A DNA stretch of 64,000 nt from Aporrectodea caliginosa (GCA_020284085.1 JACEVL010000493.1:195001-259000); one strand, 5' to 3'. Counted from the stretch's first letter, positions 41,406 to 52,539 are shown. The notes: generated by a model not told the origin, from the letters alone. Numbers and translations: made by a program.

Positions 41406-42366
41406 GTATTTTTGTGTCACTATTTTTAATCTGGGCCATATTTCATACAGAACTTCACACTCAGCCTTTTAAGGTCAAAGGTAAAGGAATCCGGAATCGT
41501 GGGACGCGCATCGCTAATGCCCATAATAGCAGCTATAGACGTTTTTATCTTGTTTGATTTACTGAAGTTTTCTGATTGATGTTTAAGAACACCATCTGCC
41601 TTTTGTGTTACATTAATAAAAGGTTTACTTGCTTATCTCTCCTGAAAATTAAATGCTGCAAACGTATTAAGGCATACCGAAATAGATTTCTTTATTAGTA
41701 GATGCCGTGTCAATGCAAACATTGGTTGAAGATGAAATTGATAACATGGCTATGGTTGATGTTGATTTAGGTGACACCTGCTCCTTCTTCACGCAGGCCA
41801 ACTACAGTTACATACGCCTAGTTATGGTCGATGAGCAACTATATAACATCCGAAGTCAAGTCGTGCAAGGATGCCCACATACTGCGCTCCAGTGCAGTCT
41901 AAGACTTGAGCAATAGCCAGGTAGGCCTATAGAATTTCTGTTAAAAAGATTATATTATATTTACAGACAACCAGTAACGCTAGACATAACAATTATGGTT
42001 GTTTATTTCCACGATTATTTTCTTTAAAATTCTCACAGTACGATTTATCGCAGAGCATACACACTGTGAATTTATATTGCAGTTTTTTGCTGTCTCAAAA
42101 ATATAATTATATCAATTTGTCATTGTTTTCAATTGCAGTCAGTTTAGTCAGCAAATTCAGCGACTCCTCAAGTCTTCTGGACACTTCACAAGTTTACGAT
42201 TGGCATTCAGGAAATGAGGTTCAAGGCCAAGTCTTCCAGTGATGTCATGCTGGCTCTGCGAAGTGTTGTTCCAAGCAACCAGAACGAGCCCTCATGTGAA
42301 ATGACAACAGGAGCTCATGGGAACACGTTTTCTGTTCCGAAGAGCAAATCTCCAATGGGCGATCTG
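41181..42366 (+). CDS. Partial gene with Methyltransf_FA half-domain exons
   Basis: Two exons match, by eye, the farnesoic acid O-methyltransferase-like domain (Pfam Methyltransf_FA), a beta-sandwich module found in tandem in invertebrate secreted and surface proteins; enzymatic activity is generally not shown. Exon 41181-41405 carries the second half (NNYRAFWVKWESGGMITVDK). Exon 42148-42366 carries a first half (KFTIGIQEMRFKAKSS then ALRSVV and GAHGNTFSVP). The halves are in second-then-first order, so the gene should carry at least two domains, with parts outside these exons. Both exons are phase 0 at both ends, as tandem domain duplication needs. Intervening and flanking exons were not found, so this may be a decayed gene. 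Confidence 0.45.
42148..42366 (+). CDS. Methyltransf_FA first-half exon
   Basis: 73 codons, acceptor AGTTTAG, donor CTG/GTTATT. Motifs FWTLHKFTIGIQ, FKAKSSSDVMLALRS and GAHGNTFSVP parallel F.F.VKA..D..IALS and GG.GNT.SVI. Confidence 0.45.
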
Positions 42367-42689
42367 GTTATTCGTAATCGTAATCTGATTATTTGTAATC
42401 GTAATACCTGTTTTGTCGCCCAGTCTAAATAGTTGGCCAGGTTTCTGCTGGGGGAGAGCTGTTAGTCTCTCGGGCTCCCTCCTCAATTAGGCAGTCCGGG
42501 CCTTCTGAATTGTTGGACATTTCATTTAGAATGGACTCCCTTTGGAAGTGTGCCTGCTGCATGCCAAGGTCCAGTAGAACTGTTTTACGAGTTGCTAAAG
42601 TTATAGTCTGTATTGCCGTGGTTGGGCTGTGAGCGCCTCTGAGTACCGGTAGGTCTCTTGAAGGGGGCGCTATTGCAAGTTTTTGAAAT

Positions 42690-43225
42690 GAATGTATGAA
42701 TGAAACCATCCACCCATCAAGACATCCATTCATTCATCTTTCCATGCACCCACCCACATTCCACCTATCCATCCATTCATTAACTCGTAATTTGTTCTTC
42801 CATTCATCCATCCTCAATTCATTCTTCCATCCACACACCAACCAACTGGTTTCTCCGTGTATCCATCCATCCATCCATCCATCTATGCGTCCATCCATCC
42901 CTCCATTCATCGACTCGTCCATCTGTCCATCGAAGTAACCTGAGATTGAGACCTTATCTGAACGTCTAAACCTTGCCCAAAGATTGAGAGTGAACTGACG
43001 CTCTCCATCCACCCCTCCATCCATCAATTCATCCATCGGTCTGTCTCCATCCACCAAACAGCAGTGCAGCCATTCGTCAGACTATCCAGCCATTCATCGT
43101 TCATCCACTCGTCCATCCTTACATTCATTCATCCACCAAGTCATTTGTTCATTTATTCATCCACCCATCAATCCTTGCACCCATTCACCTATTAAGTCAT
43201 TCATTCATCCAACATGTGTGCCCAA
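42690..43225. repeat. (ATCC/ATTC)n tetranucleotide field
   Basis: Degenerate CATCCATCCATTCATC for about 530 bp. It is the complement of the GGATGGATGAATG field at 44345-45000. Confidence 0.9.
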
Positions 43226-43725
43226 CCTGTATGAAGATTGAAGTCCTACCAAAAGATTGAAACGCAGCCTGAGGATCCAAACCCTAGAATCCCCAAAAGA
43301 GAAAATCTCAGGGCTGTGCTGTTGTGTTCGAATACTTGGCAAAAAACGCAAACGGCCAAACGGTTTAACGCTTTGGGATGTCCACGAACACTGGGGTGTC
43401 TAGAGGTTCAGACCACCCTCATGCCAAAACCGCCACTCTGGATACGTGTAGATCATTTAGATTGTAGATGTGCCTCGAACCCCTATCGTTGACTCAACTT
43501 TGTCTTGTCAATGGTTGCGACTATGATGCAAGCTTATCCCAGACCATTCAAATTTCAACCAGGCACGGAGGGCTTTGGTTTCAGTTTAGTTGTATGATGT
43601 AACTATAGATATTGATAGCAGTTTACACTTTACACCTATATGCTGCCCGACAGTGTGGTGTTTCTCTCCTGATCGCCCTATCCATAGATTTCCACACCTG
43701 ATGCGTTTTATGCCAAACATTCCAA

Positions 43726-43749
43726 CATTATTATTATTATTACTACTAC

Positions 43750-43793
<44 letters not shown>
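43726..43793. repeat. (ATT)n microsatellite
   Basis: TTATTATTACTACTACTATTTATT then ATT triplets, next to the LINE fragment 43795-44330, as at 17237. Confidence 0.9.
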
Positions 43794-43794
<1 letters not shown>

Positions 43795-43795
<1 letters not shown>

Positions 43796-44330
43796 GAACA
43801 CCTTAAACATGCGCAAAGTCACACAGAAATGCGAATCTGAGGGGCGGTTACCGCCGGTTAGTGAGTTACCTAGTGAAGAGTAGTTAGATATCCATATGTT
43901 TGAAGGCCAATGAAAAATAGTGAGTTTTGACACGTTTGTTGAAGGAAGAAAAGGAGATTGAGCAACAGGTAAACATTGGCAGTCTATTCCATTCCTTGGG
44001 GGCAGCAACACAGAATGCACGAGTGCCCATGACAGTGCCACGGAGTGGTTTGCAAATTTTAGTGATGAGGCGATGGAAGGGCAGAGGTATGTTAGGGCGG
44101 AAGAGGAGCAGGTTGAGCGAAGTGGTTGGACCGTGAACAGCCGATTAGGTTAAGAGGGTAGGTGGTGATCGACAGTGTCAAAAGCAGCACTAAGGTCAAG
44201 GCATACTGAGAGGCATGTATTTAAGGTATCAATAGATGAGACGCTGTTGTCAGCGTTAAGGCAAGAGCAGTTTCAGTGGAGTATACCCATAACAGCACGG
44301 CCCAAGGATGTTATCTTGGTAGGGCTTCAG
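43795..44330 (-). pseudogene. LINE RT core fragment
   Basis: The minus strand near 44165-44205 reads LDLSAAFDTVDHH, the catalytic motif region of L2/CR1-like reverse transcriptases. Downstream (43800-44050) lies the 'LPPRNGID' segment shared with 17340-17700. Multiple stops; dead. Confidence 0.7.
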
Positions 44331-44344
44331 TCTTCATACAGGGT

Positions 44345-45000
44345 GGGTAGGTGGATGAATGAATGCTTGATAGGTGAATGAGTGTAAGGATGGATGAATA
44401 AATGAATGAATGGCTTGATAGATAGCTAGATGTAAGGATGGATGAGTGGATGAATGGCTGATAGTCTGGCGCGTGGCTCTTGCTGTTTGGTGAATGGATA
44501 GACGGGTAGATGAATGGATTGGTGGGTGGATGGTGGTTGGATGGATGGAGCTTCGGTTCACTTTCTCTTTGGGTAAGGCTTGGATGTTCAGATAGGGTTT
44601 CTCTCAGGTCGCTTCGATGGACAAATGGATGAATTGATGAATGGAGGAATGGATGGACCCATAGATGGATAGATGAATGGAGGGAGGGAAGGGAGGAGGG
44701 AAGGATGATGGATGGATACACGGACAGAGAAACCAGTTGGCTGGTGTGTGGATGGATGAATGGATGAACAAATGAATTAGTTGGAGTCAATGAATGGATG
44801 GAAGGTGGGTGCAAGGATGTATAGATGAATGAATGACTTGATGGGTGGATGGCTGTGTGGATGGATGGATGCGTGGATGGATGTGTGGATGGATGAATGT
44901 GTGAATGGATGATTGAACGAATGAATGTATGAATAACTTGGTGGGCGGATGGAGTAGATGCGGGTCCATGGGTTGGGCCCATTTGTGAGTGGATACATAT
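44345..45000. repeat. (GGAT/GAAT)n tetranucleotide field
   Basis: Degenerate GGATGGATGAATG for about 650 bp, complementary to 42690-43225. Confidence 0.9.
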
Positions 45001-45099
45001 ATTACTGAATGCCTATACATGTACCTTGTCATTAGGCAGGGCTGTCAGTTTAGACTTAATATTTACTGAGATCTAAATGCTGAATTTATTAGATATTAG

Positions 45100-45265
45100 A
45101 ATTAGAGGATGCCGAGCGGGTTGACAAGATCCGGATCCTCGGAGTAATACTCAGTTGTGACCTTGGCATGCAATCCCAACTCGAGGGGCACTCTCCTCTT
45201 TTACCTCGTCGCTGTATGCTCTTGGGGTTCTCCGTTCGCACGGCCTTCCTCCTCAGAATGACCAC
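45100..45265 (+). pseudogene. LINE RT fragment (ILGVILS motif)
   Basis: The + frame reads VDKIRILGVILSCDLGMQSQ then MLLGFSVRTAFLL, matching the 'I..LGV.LS.DL' block after the RT catalytic core of CR1/Jockey LINEs. Confidence 0.5.
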
Positions 45266-45269
45266 CATA

Positions 45270-46391
45270 TTTTAACAGAGGCGCTTTAACAGAAAACGGG
45301 GACCTAGGCGCAGAAAGTTTTGGGGGCCTTTCTGAACTTGTAGTCTGAGACTGTGGTCACGTGTGTGGTGGTGTTTAAGTTTAACCTATTATGTGCAAAC
45401 ACCCACGAAGTTGAACTTGAGGCTGTTTTTGTTAGTGTTATTGACATTGTACTTGTGATTAGTTATAGAAGCTTTTTTCAAGGAATGTAAAGTTATTTGA
45501 TATTAGTTTTTAAAAATGCAAGAATATTTATGTGTTATGTACTCGTTTATTGCAATGCAATGCAGCAATGGTATATTGTATAATTTAAAAAAATGATTGA
45601 AAAATTAATTATGTGAAATTGAATCGGTGTTAGAGAAAGTTTACGTTTCTAAACATCCTTGTCCACAATTCGCGAAATTCTTTAAATTGTTTGTCAAGAA
45701 TGGATCAAATTCAAGCAAGATAAACCAGACAACTCAAATAGTTGGCCTACCTTTATTTGGAAAACTTCTCTGGATTCTCCGCCAATTCACGAGCAGAAAA
45801 AATTGTTAAACCGATGCTTCTCATTATTTGTAGTAGGCCTAAATCAGTTGTTAGTAGTTTTTTCTTTGAACTGCATCATACCTATGTTATAAATACTTAC
45901 ATAATGTCAATTTGTGAAACTGCAACTGTTATTGTTTAACTAATCGCCATCCAATACTGAAACTGATAATTATGGGCCCTACTTGGTGGAACCAAGGTCC
46001 CTTCTGGTCCCCCTATTGTAACCACTCGAAATACTTAAATAAATATGTAATATCATCTGTGTAATACCGGTTTGGCTACAATAAAATGGTTTGGTTATGG
46101 TTATACAACACAAGTCTAACGGACCATGGATGATCATAGAAAATAAATACTAACGAATTAGTGAATTAGCCAATAAATTTGTGGTTGACAGCGGTGAAGA
46201 TATACGCATAATCTAACGATTGAAAGTTCGAGTGTGTTGTCAAGACTTCGCGTGGTGACTGCAGTGAACAAGTTGTTCGCGAACACTTTCTTTGGTGTTT
46301 GATTCAGATTTACCAACATTGCGACCGTAATAAGTGCAAAAAACAAGGACGCAAATTATTATCATTACTAATGCTACTGCTGCTGCTGCTG

Positions 46392-46427
<36 letters not shown>

Positions 46428-46480
46428 ATACTACAACTAATACTACAACTAATACTACAACTAATACTACTACTAATACT
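45270..46480. other. No gene seen; possible 5' LTR start near 46015
   Basis: A+T-rich DNA with a (CTA)n run at 46370-46480. If TGTAACC at 46014 is an LTR start and ACA at 46735-46737 its end, this would be the 5' LTR of the following Gypsy element, but there is no second copy in the window to confirm it. Confidence 0.3.
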
Positions 46481-46484
46481 ACTC

Positions 46485-46655
46485 TGCATTTGTTTAGCGC
46501 CACCATATAATGACCAATTTCAACATTATTGATGGCGCTGAGCAATTGTGAGTGAAGAGCTTACTCAAGGTCCATACATACTGATCGTCTCAGGGAGGCT
46601 CGAACCTGTGCTGTGCGCGTACCAGGCTAGCACTCTAACCAATCGGCTACTGTGT
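46485..46655 (-). repeat. tRNA-Thr-derived SINE
   Basis: Minus strand: A box CCGATTGGTTAGAGTGCT, B box GGTTCGAGCC, body ACCTTGAGTAAGC, tail GGTGGCGCTAAACAAATG. Same family as 26590-26790. Confidence 0.75.
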
Positions 46656-46875
46656 TCCATAAAACGCTGTCACTTTCAATATACGTCGATGGATTGGACA
46701 TTAAACGTTTTCAATAAAGATCTTTTAAACTATTACATTGGCGACGAAGGTAATTTGGAAAACGCGGAAAATACTGTTGCTCACGAGTTCTAAACAAAGC
46801 AGGGCTGAGAAACGGGACGTTTGATATAAATCGCCGACAACATACACGCAAAGTCCACACGCGAAACGAGCCAAA

Positions 46876-47496
46876 ATGGCCGACATCCTGCCTCTGTTTC
46901 CAACCTTCGATCCTTCGCCTGAAGTTGGCGACGTGGCCGTGCGCTGGAAAAAGTGGGTCGGACGCTTCCGCAACTTAGTAGTAGCCATCAACATCACTGA
47001 CGATGCACGACAGAAAGCGCTACTCCTTCACTATGCAGGCGAACATGTAAGTGACATTTTCGACACTTTATCAATCGCCAACCCTAATGAAAACGAGTCA
47101 ATGACAGATACAGCCATAAACGCGCTGACGTCATTCTTTGCCCCTAAAGAGAACATTGAATTTGCGGTATTCCAGTTTCGTCAGGCCAAGCAAAACCAAA
47201 CGGAAGACATCGCATCATACCTGACCCGACTTCGCCAGCTAGCTACCACGTGCGACTTCAGCGACGCGAACCGTTACCTGAAAAGCCAGTTCATCCAGGG
47301 ATGCCGGTCGAATCGTCTTCGTCGGAAGGCATTGACTGACCCCACGCTTAACTTGGACAAGCTATTTGAGATGGCTCGTGTAGCTGAACTTGCTGATGCT
47401 CAATCCTCTGTGATGACAGGTGATCCTGCAACAGAGTCTGTCAGTCCGATTAAAACAAAGAATCATGCCTTCAAGAAGAACTCGAGTACGTTATGA
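46876..47496 (+). pseudogene. Gypsy gag fragment
   Basis: 207 codons from ATG. It starts MADILPLFPTFDPSPEVGD and holds the gag signature RWKKWVGRF...AINITDD.R..ALLLHYAGE and FRQAKQNQTEDIASYLTRLR. The frame is lost before the zinc knuckle. Confidence 0.8.
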
Positions 47497-47499
47497 CGA

Positions 47500-47978
47500 G
47501 TCAAAAAGAAATGCAACCTGTCGCAACTGCGGGAAGGCCTGGCCTCATGCAGGAGGTCGTGAACGATGTCCAGCCCTTGGCCAAACCTGCAGGGGCTATG
47601 GTAAGCTGGGACATTTTTCATCTGTGTGTCGCAGCTCTGGCCCACTGCGTACCTGGGTGCCCAGAGACGCAGTATGGCGGTCACAGACCAAGAATTAACT
47701 GGGTTGCTGCAGATAACCCCAGCTCCGATTCAGAAACAGAGTACTTGTATGCAATCAGAGCACAGGCATGGCGCCGTGATGCACCCACTTTCGTTGTCAC
47801 TCTGGACGGCATACCGATCAAACTCACAGCAGACTCGGGAGCAAGTGTCAATATTCTTGACGCGAAAGATAAACTACAGCCCAAGCAAAGGTTCAGTCCA
47901 ACCACTACGAAAATCACGTCATACCACGGCTCAACGCCACTCCCTGTTCTCGGCAAACTCACCCTGCTGCATGGCTGA
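47500..47978 (+). pseudogene. Gypsy zinc knuckle and aspartic protease
   Basis: CRNCGKAWPHAGGRERCPA, then a second degenerate knuckle CRGYGKLGHFSSVC (Tyr replaces a Cys), in one frame. Then the protease with active site DSGASVNIL in another. Ser replaces the usual Thr of DTG, common in this group. Confidence 0.75.
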
Positions 47979-48148
47979 ACATGACTCCAACCAAGCGTAC
48001 ACGGATTTCTACGTTAGGCAGCAGCGGCTCACCCCTGAGCTGGGAGACGTCTACCCAGCTACACCTCATCAATGTAGTCCAACATGTTCAAGTTGCCACT
48101 ACGCCGTTGGCAAAAGAATACTCCGATCTGCTCAGAGGCCTGGGAAAA

Positions 48149-48306
48149 TTAAAAACCTTCAATGTCAAGCTCCACATTGACGGGACAGTCACTCCTGTAG
48201 CTCAGCCACATCGTCGCATCTCATTCCACGTGCGAAAACAAGTGGAAGCACAATTACGGTCAGACATTGAGCAGGACGTCATCGAGAAAGTGGAGGGTAC
48301 AACACC
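48149..48306 (+). repeat. 158-bp RT segment, copy 1
   Basis: TTAAAAACCTTC...ACAACACC, identical by eye to 48697-48854. It encodes part of Gypsy RT (AQPHRRISFHVRKQVEAQL). Confidence 0.9.
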
Positions 48307-48696
48307 GTGTGAAAATGTGTTGCGCCTCACAGAACGTCACTTTCCCACTAAAATTCCCCTTGTTGGTCAACAGACAAAAGCAATGAAACGCTGTAAGGTC
48401 TGCTACAAGAAAAGTAAGATTCGTCGTGAGAGTCGTTACACAGCACCAAGTGTCCATCGAAGCCGGGACTATGTGTTGACAATTGCTTTGAACTATACCA
48501 TTCGAAACACAAGTTTTGGAAGTAAACAGTATTCTACATCCATAGAATGCAGAATGTAAATTGTTATTAGTGTTGTGCACAAGCATTGTGAAGACTGGAA
48601 GTTACAATATATAGACATTCTATCACGCTAATAATACGCTTCCATGCCTGGCACAGGGGGTACCGGAAACCGCAAAAATACCTGGCAGCGAAAGGG
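48307..48696 (+). mobile_element. piggyBac 3' end fragment
   Basis: Starts in the Cys-rich C-terminus of a piggyBac transposase (RLTERHFPTKIP, then KRCKVCYKKSKIRRESRY). It ends with a 3' terminal sequence finishing AAAGGG before TTAA (48697), the piggyBac target. The 5' part is missing; left of it is RT sequence, not TTAA. Confidence 0.75.
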
Positions 48697-49080
48697 TTAA
48701 AAACCTTCAATGTCAAGCTCCACATTGACGGGACAGTCACTCCTGTAGCTCAGCCACATCGTCGCATCTCATTCCACGTGCGAAAACAAGTGGAAGCACA
48801 ATTACGGTCAGACATTGAGCAGGACGTCATCGAGAAAGTGGAGGGTACAACACCATGGGTATCACCGATCGTTGTCGTACCAAAGCCCAAAAACCCTGGT
48901 GATGCCCGTGTGTGTGTTGACATGCGCAGAGCCAAAACGGTCATTTTCCGAGAACCATACCCCCATGCCGCAATTTTTTGGGTTAATGGCTGGCTTGAGA
49001 AAATTCACGGCGGCTTTCCACTGGTTTAAGACATTCAGGCAGGGTTTCATCAAAGCGATCCATACAAACTACTGCTTATG
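48697..49080 (+). pseudogene. Gypsy RT N-terminal region (copy 2 and continuation)
   Basis: Repeats the 158 bp, then continues in frame through WVSPIVVVPKPKNPGDARVC and VDMRRA. It decays by frameshift near 49020 (DIQAGFHQSDP in another frame). Ends before the RT active site. Confidence 0.85.
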
Positions 49081-49133
49081 CTCAACAGCCTGGGACATCA
49101 AAATCAGTAAATGCTTCGGGAAATGCCAGCAAT

Positions 49134-50692
49134 ATGATGAAAGTAGGACAGTTAAACAAGTCTATTGTCAGTGCAATAAAGCCAATGAAGAACTTACCGA
49201 AGCGCTGTTGTTCTGTTATAGCCAACTCCAGTCAACTCGAGATGCCAAAATCAAAGAAAGATTTGGCACAGGAGAAAAGTTCAGTTTGTGACACACCAAT
49301 GACCCGTTTTGCTGCAATGGATTACAGCCCAGCCTTCCACTTTGAGAAGTTGTTGGATGACGATACAGTTCAGTTACTGGTTGAAAACACCAACCGCTAT
49401 GCAGCACAAAAAGGCAAGTTTTCATTTCAAATAAGTCCTGGAGAAATGAGGCTATTTATGGCTATATTGTTCACCAGTGGATATGCAGAAGACTCTACTG
49501 GGAGCCATCAGATGATGTCCACAACGCTGCAATTAGTCAAGCTATGACCCGCAATAGGTTTGAGGAGATAATGCAGTTTATTCATGTAGCAGACAACCAC
49601 AATCTACCTCAAAATGACCGAATGGCAAAAGTAAGGCCATTGTTCAATAGAATGAATTTGAAGTTCTTAGAACATTTTCCATTTACCACTAATTTGGCTG
49701 TTGATGAGTCAATGGTACCATATTATGGCAGGCATTCTGCGAAACAGTTCATCCGTGGAAAGCCAATTAGGTATGGATACAAAGTCTGGTCTTTGACCAC
49801 ACCACTAGGCTACTGTATTCAGTTAGACCCATATCAGGGTGCTGGTGTCACTGATCCCCAGCTTGGATTGGGTGGATCTGTGGTTGTCAAGTTAGTTGGC
49901 AAACTACCTCCTCGCAACTACGTTATGTATTTTGACAACTGTTTTTACAAGTTTGCGACTGCTAGAGCACTTGTCTGATCGAGGAATTCGAGCTAGGGGA
50001 ACAGTTCGAGCTAACTGTCCGCTTCCATCAATTGACCAATCCAAGAAAAGAAAAACGAGAATCATTTGACTACAGGCTGGATGAAAAATCATCTATGATT
50101 GTTGTGAGGTGGAATGACAACAGTGTTGTCACTCTGGCATCGAACTGTCATGGTGTTCAATGACTTGGATCTGCACAACGATGGTCACGTGCCGAGGGAA
50201 AACGAGTCAACATTGAGCAACCATACTTGATCAGTATGTACAACTCGTATACATGGGAGGAGTCGACCGCATGGACCAAAATGTGTCATGCTACCAGATA
50301 ACCATTCAATCAAGAAAGTAGTGGTGGGCACTCTTTGCCTATTGGCTTGATGTTGCTACGCAGAACTCTTGGCGCCTGTACAGACAAACAAAGGCTGCAA
50401 AGCAACATCCTCTCGATCAGCTGGATTTTCGACGTGAAGCTTGCAACGTTTACTACCAGCGGTATGCCATGGAGAGACCAGTAATTGGACGATGCCTTGG
50501 ACGACCAAAGCAACTTGCCATGCGAGTACCTGATGAAATCCGAACTGATCATCTGGATCACTACATCCAGCCCATTGGGTCTCAAAGACGGTGTGCACTT
50601 TGTGGAATGAAAGTACGCAAACAGTGCAAGAAATGCAATGTCGGTCTGCATATGGAGTGTTTTGCTCCATTTCATGAAACTGTTCAACAATA
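49134..50692 (+). pseudogene. piggyBac (PGBD-like) transposase pseudogene
   Basis: Order: N-terminal MTRFAAMDYSPAF, FSFQISPGEMRLFMAILFTS, RNRFEEIMQFIHVADN, LAVDESMVPYYGRHSAKQFI (first Asp), VMYFDNCFYKFATA (second Asp), then out of frame GGVDRMD (third Asp), RKWWWALFAYWLDVA. The C-terminal zinc ribbon is CALCGMKVRKQCKKCNVG. All three catalytic Asp motifs can be seen but stops and frameshifts lie between 49976 and 50460. Different C-terminus from the 48.3-kb fragment, so a different family. Confidence 0.85.
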
Positions 50693-50740
50693 ATAAAACG
50701 CCAACATCTTTATCATAAATCTGCACGTTCTGGCATCCGA

Positions 50741-50965
50741 ATGGAACTGTTTTCAAGCACGGAAAATGAAATTACCTTCGAAGTAATTCAGAAGGAAATG
50801 ACCGAAGATCCTCATTACTACAGAATGGCGCAGTTAGCACTAACGTTGCAGGTGGGTTCAGCAACCGCCGAGAAGTTTTTCAGCGATGCGACGCATAAGA
50901 AACTGATTGCGTTCAACCATGGGACAGGAACGCCTTTCTTCGCTGGCTCATCTGAACATTGAAGG
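50741..50965 (+). pseudogene. hAT transposase C-terminal (dimerisation) fragment
   Basis: MAQLALTLQVGSATAEKFFS corresponds to the hAT 'LA..LL.LP.SSA..ERSFS' block. After a frameshift, RSTMGQERLSSLAHLNIE completes the motif. Confidence 0.7.
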
Positions 50966-50976
50966 TGATCTGACGG

Positions 50977-51385
50977 CTTGTTCATCTGGAAAATTAATCT
51001 TCAAATCCGAGGTTAGTTATGCCAAGTTCAGATGTGACCAAACCTTGTTCATCTGGAAAATTAATCTCCAAATCCGAGGTTAGTTATGCCAAGTTCAGAT
51101 GTGACCAAACCTTGTTCATCTGGAAAATTAATCTCCAAATCCGAGGTTAGTTATGCCAAGTTCAGATGTGACCACACCTTGTTCATCTGGAAAATCGAGA
51201 TCGAAATCGAGGCTTGTTACGCCTAGTTCAGATGTGACCAAATCTTGTTCATCTGGAAAATCGAGATCGAAATCGAGACCTGTTACGCCTAGTTCAGAAG
51301 TGACCACACCTTGTTCATCTGGAAAATCGAGATCGAAATCGAGGCTTGTTACGCCTAGTTCAAATGTGACCACATCTTGCTGATC
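50977..51385. repeat. 66/67-bp minisatellite, ~6 copies
   Basis: Three 67-bp units (CTTGTTCATCTGGAAAATTA...), then three 66-bp units (GAAAATCGAGATCGAAATCG). The 66-bp units are open on both strands and would encode a 22-residue repeat. Likely non-coding tail of the adjacent hAT remnant. Confidence 0.9.
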
Positions 51386-51489
51386 TGGAAAATCGGGGTA
51401 ACAGTCGATCATGTTAAAAATTGCATAGCAAAAGTCAGAGAAACAAAACCTGTTCATGTTGAAATTGTTGAAGATTTACTTTTGTGAGT

Positions 51490-51560
51490 GTATGGGCGTA
51501 TTTAGGGAGGGGGTTTCGGGGTTCAAACCCCCCCAATTAAGTTTTCTCATACCCTTGGAA
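51490..51560. repeat. Dispersed repeat 'ATGGGCGTATTTAGGG', copy 2
   Basis: TATGGGCGTATTTAGGGAGG...GGTTCAAACCCCCC, as at 35712. Confidence 0.5.
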
Positions 51561-51841
51561 AAAGGGCCTACCTTAGATCATGGCAATGTCCACACCAAAA
51601 CTGGTGGGGACTCTGCCACGCACAAGCATTTGGTTGAATAAAAGCGAGAGCAAAACTAATTGGTCAAAAGTAGGCTTACAACTAACAGCCTAATGAAAAC
51701 AAAAACTAGAAGTATCATACTTGTGTGATGTGATTCATTATCACTCTTCATGCGCCGTCGGCAGTGATTTTTGATCAGCCAAGATGGTGGTTGTTTAGAT
51801 TTCGCGAAATATACCTATCAGTACATTAATTAATTGAAAAT

Positions 51842-52536
51842 GTTAATACCGCTAACATTGTAACTTGGAACAGAGGCAAAATTACAAATAGTGTTTACAA
51901 GTCTGATATTCGTAAATGTTGTTGTCAAAAGACGCCTAAATAAAGATGGCCGCAATGTCAAAGAAACTCCCCAAATCAGACGACCTCGTGGAGATGTTGA
52001 TGGACGATAAAATTGTGGATATTGTAACTGCAAGGACAGTTTCTTCGATAACACCAACCCTGCAGCAGTTATTCAAACCTATGTTTGATTCACTCAAGTG
52101 CTATGAAAGTTCCCTCAATTCTGATGACTCTTCGGAAGTCCCGTCCTCTCAAGGTGCTTTCTGTAAGAAAATTCAGATTGAGCCTGAACCGGGTCCCTCA
52201 GCTGGGTTGGGACAAGAGGCCGAGTCCAATGAGGTCTCTGAATTGGTGGACTTGGAAGGTGCTATAGCTGCCGAGACTGTGGGGACACCTGCTCCATTGC
52301 TGGAGTTACCCATGAAAGATCCGTATTATGTGGGCCGGATGACCACTACCACCAGACTCCGTCTGGGTGGGGTAATTTGGAATGTTTTGCAGTGGTTACA
52401 TAAGGTACAAACCCTGGAACTGTCCGATATTGAGATGGATGCTCTGTCACGTTCGTCCAGTATAGTCTTCTCACTTGATGAAGCGATACCCCTTATGTTG
52501 GTTACTGTACAAACTCTAGCTGGGACGCCACAGTAG
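51842..52536 (+). CDS. Chimeric ORF: non-LTR ORF1 N-terminus plus unknown module
   Basis: 51842-52100 (5' UTR and first about 50 codons) is nearly identical to 58570-58815, the start of a non-LTR ORF1. The ORF (ATG 51946) then continues in an unrelated 147-residue sequence without interruption: an acidic linker, then LGGVIWNVLQWLHK...LELSDIEMDAL...LMLVTVQTLAGTPQ. The same module, by eye, occurs at 62767-63264 (LNGVLWICLESLYHK...LTLQTLATIPQ). After the TAG at 52534, text like KPWQGFNFWTYECWVLGQEL continues the similarity (PWKSEEFWTFSLWGISARL at 63 kb). Function unknown. Confidence 0.5.
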
Positions 52537-52539
52537 GGT

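Larger units (their letters stand above)
46739..49110 (+). mobile_element. Decayed Ty3/Gypsy element (gag-PR-RT)
   Basis: It begins with a primer-binding-site-like TGGCGACGAAGG right after a CA-ending stretch (ends 46737), a layout common in Gypsy elements. Then gag (46876-47496), zinc knuckle (about 47515-47640), aspartic protease (about 47700-47960) and the start of RT (48150-49080), each in a different frame because of small indels. A 548-bp disturbance (48149-48696) interrupts RT. RNase H and integrase are absent. Not functional. Confidence 0.8.

Noticed and set aside
42696..43057. His/Pro/Ser-rich ORFs on both strands
   Set aside because: Produced by CATCC/GGATG tetranucleotide repeats; same at 44311-45032.
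47493..47978. Treating gag/protease ORFs as a live Gypsy polyprotein
   Set aside because: Three different frames, one zinc-knuckle Cys lost, RT interrupted and no integrase.
51128..51457. Minus-strand 109-codon Asp/Phe repeat protein
   Set aside because: Shadow of the 66-bp minisatellite; no start context or flanking gene.
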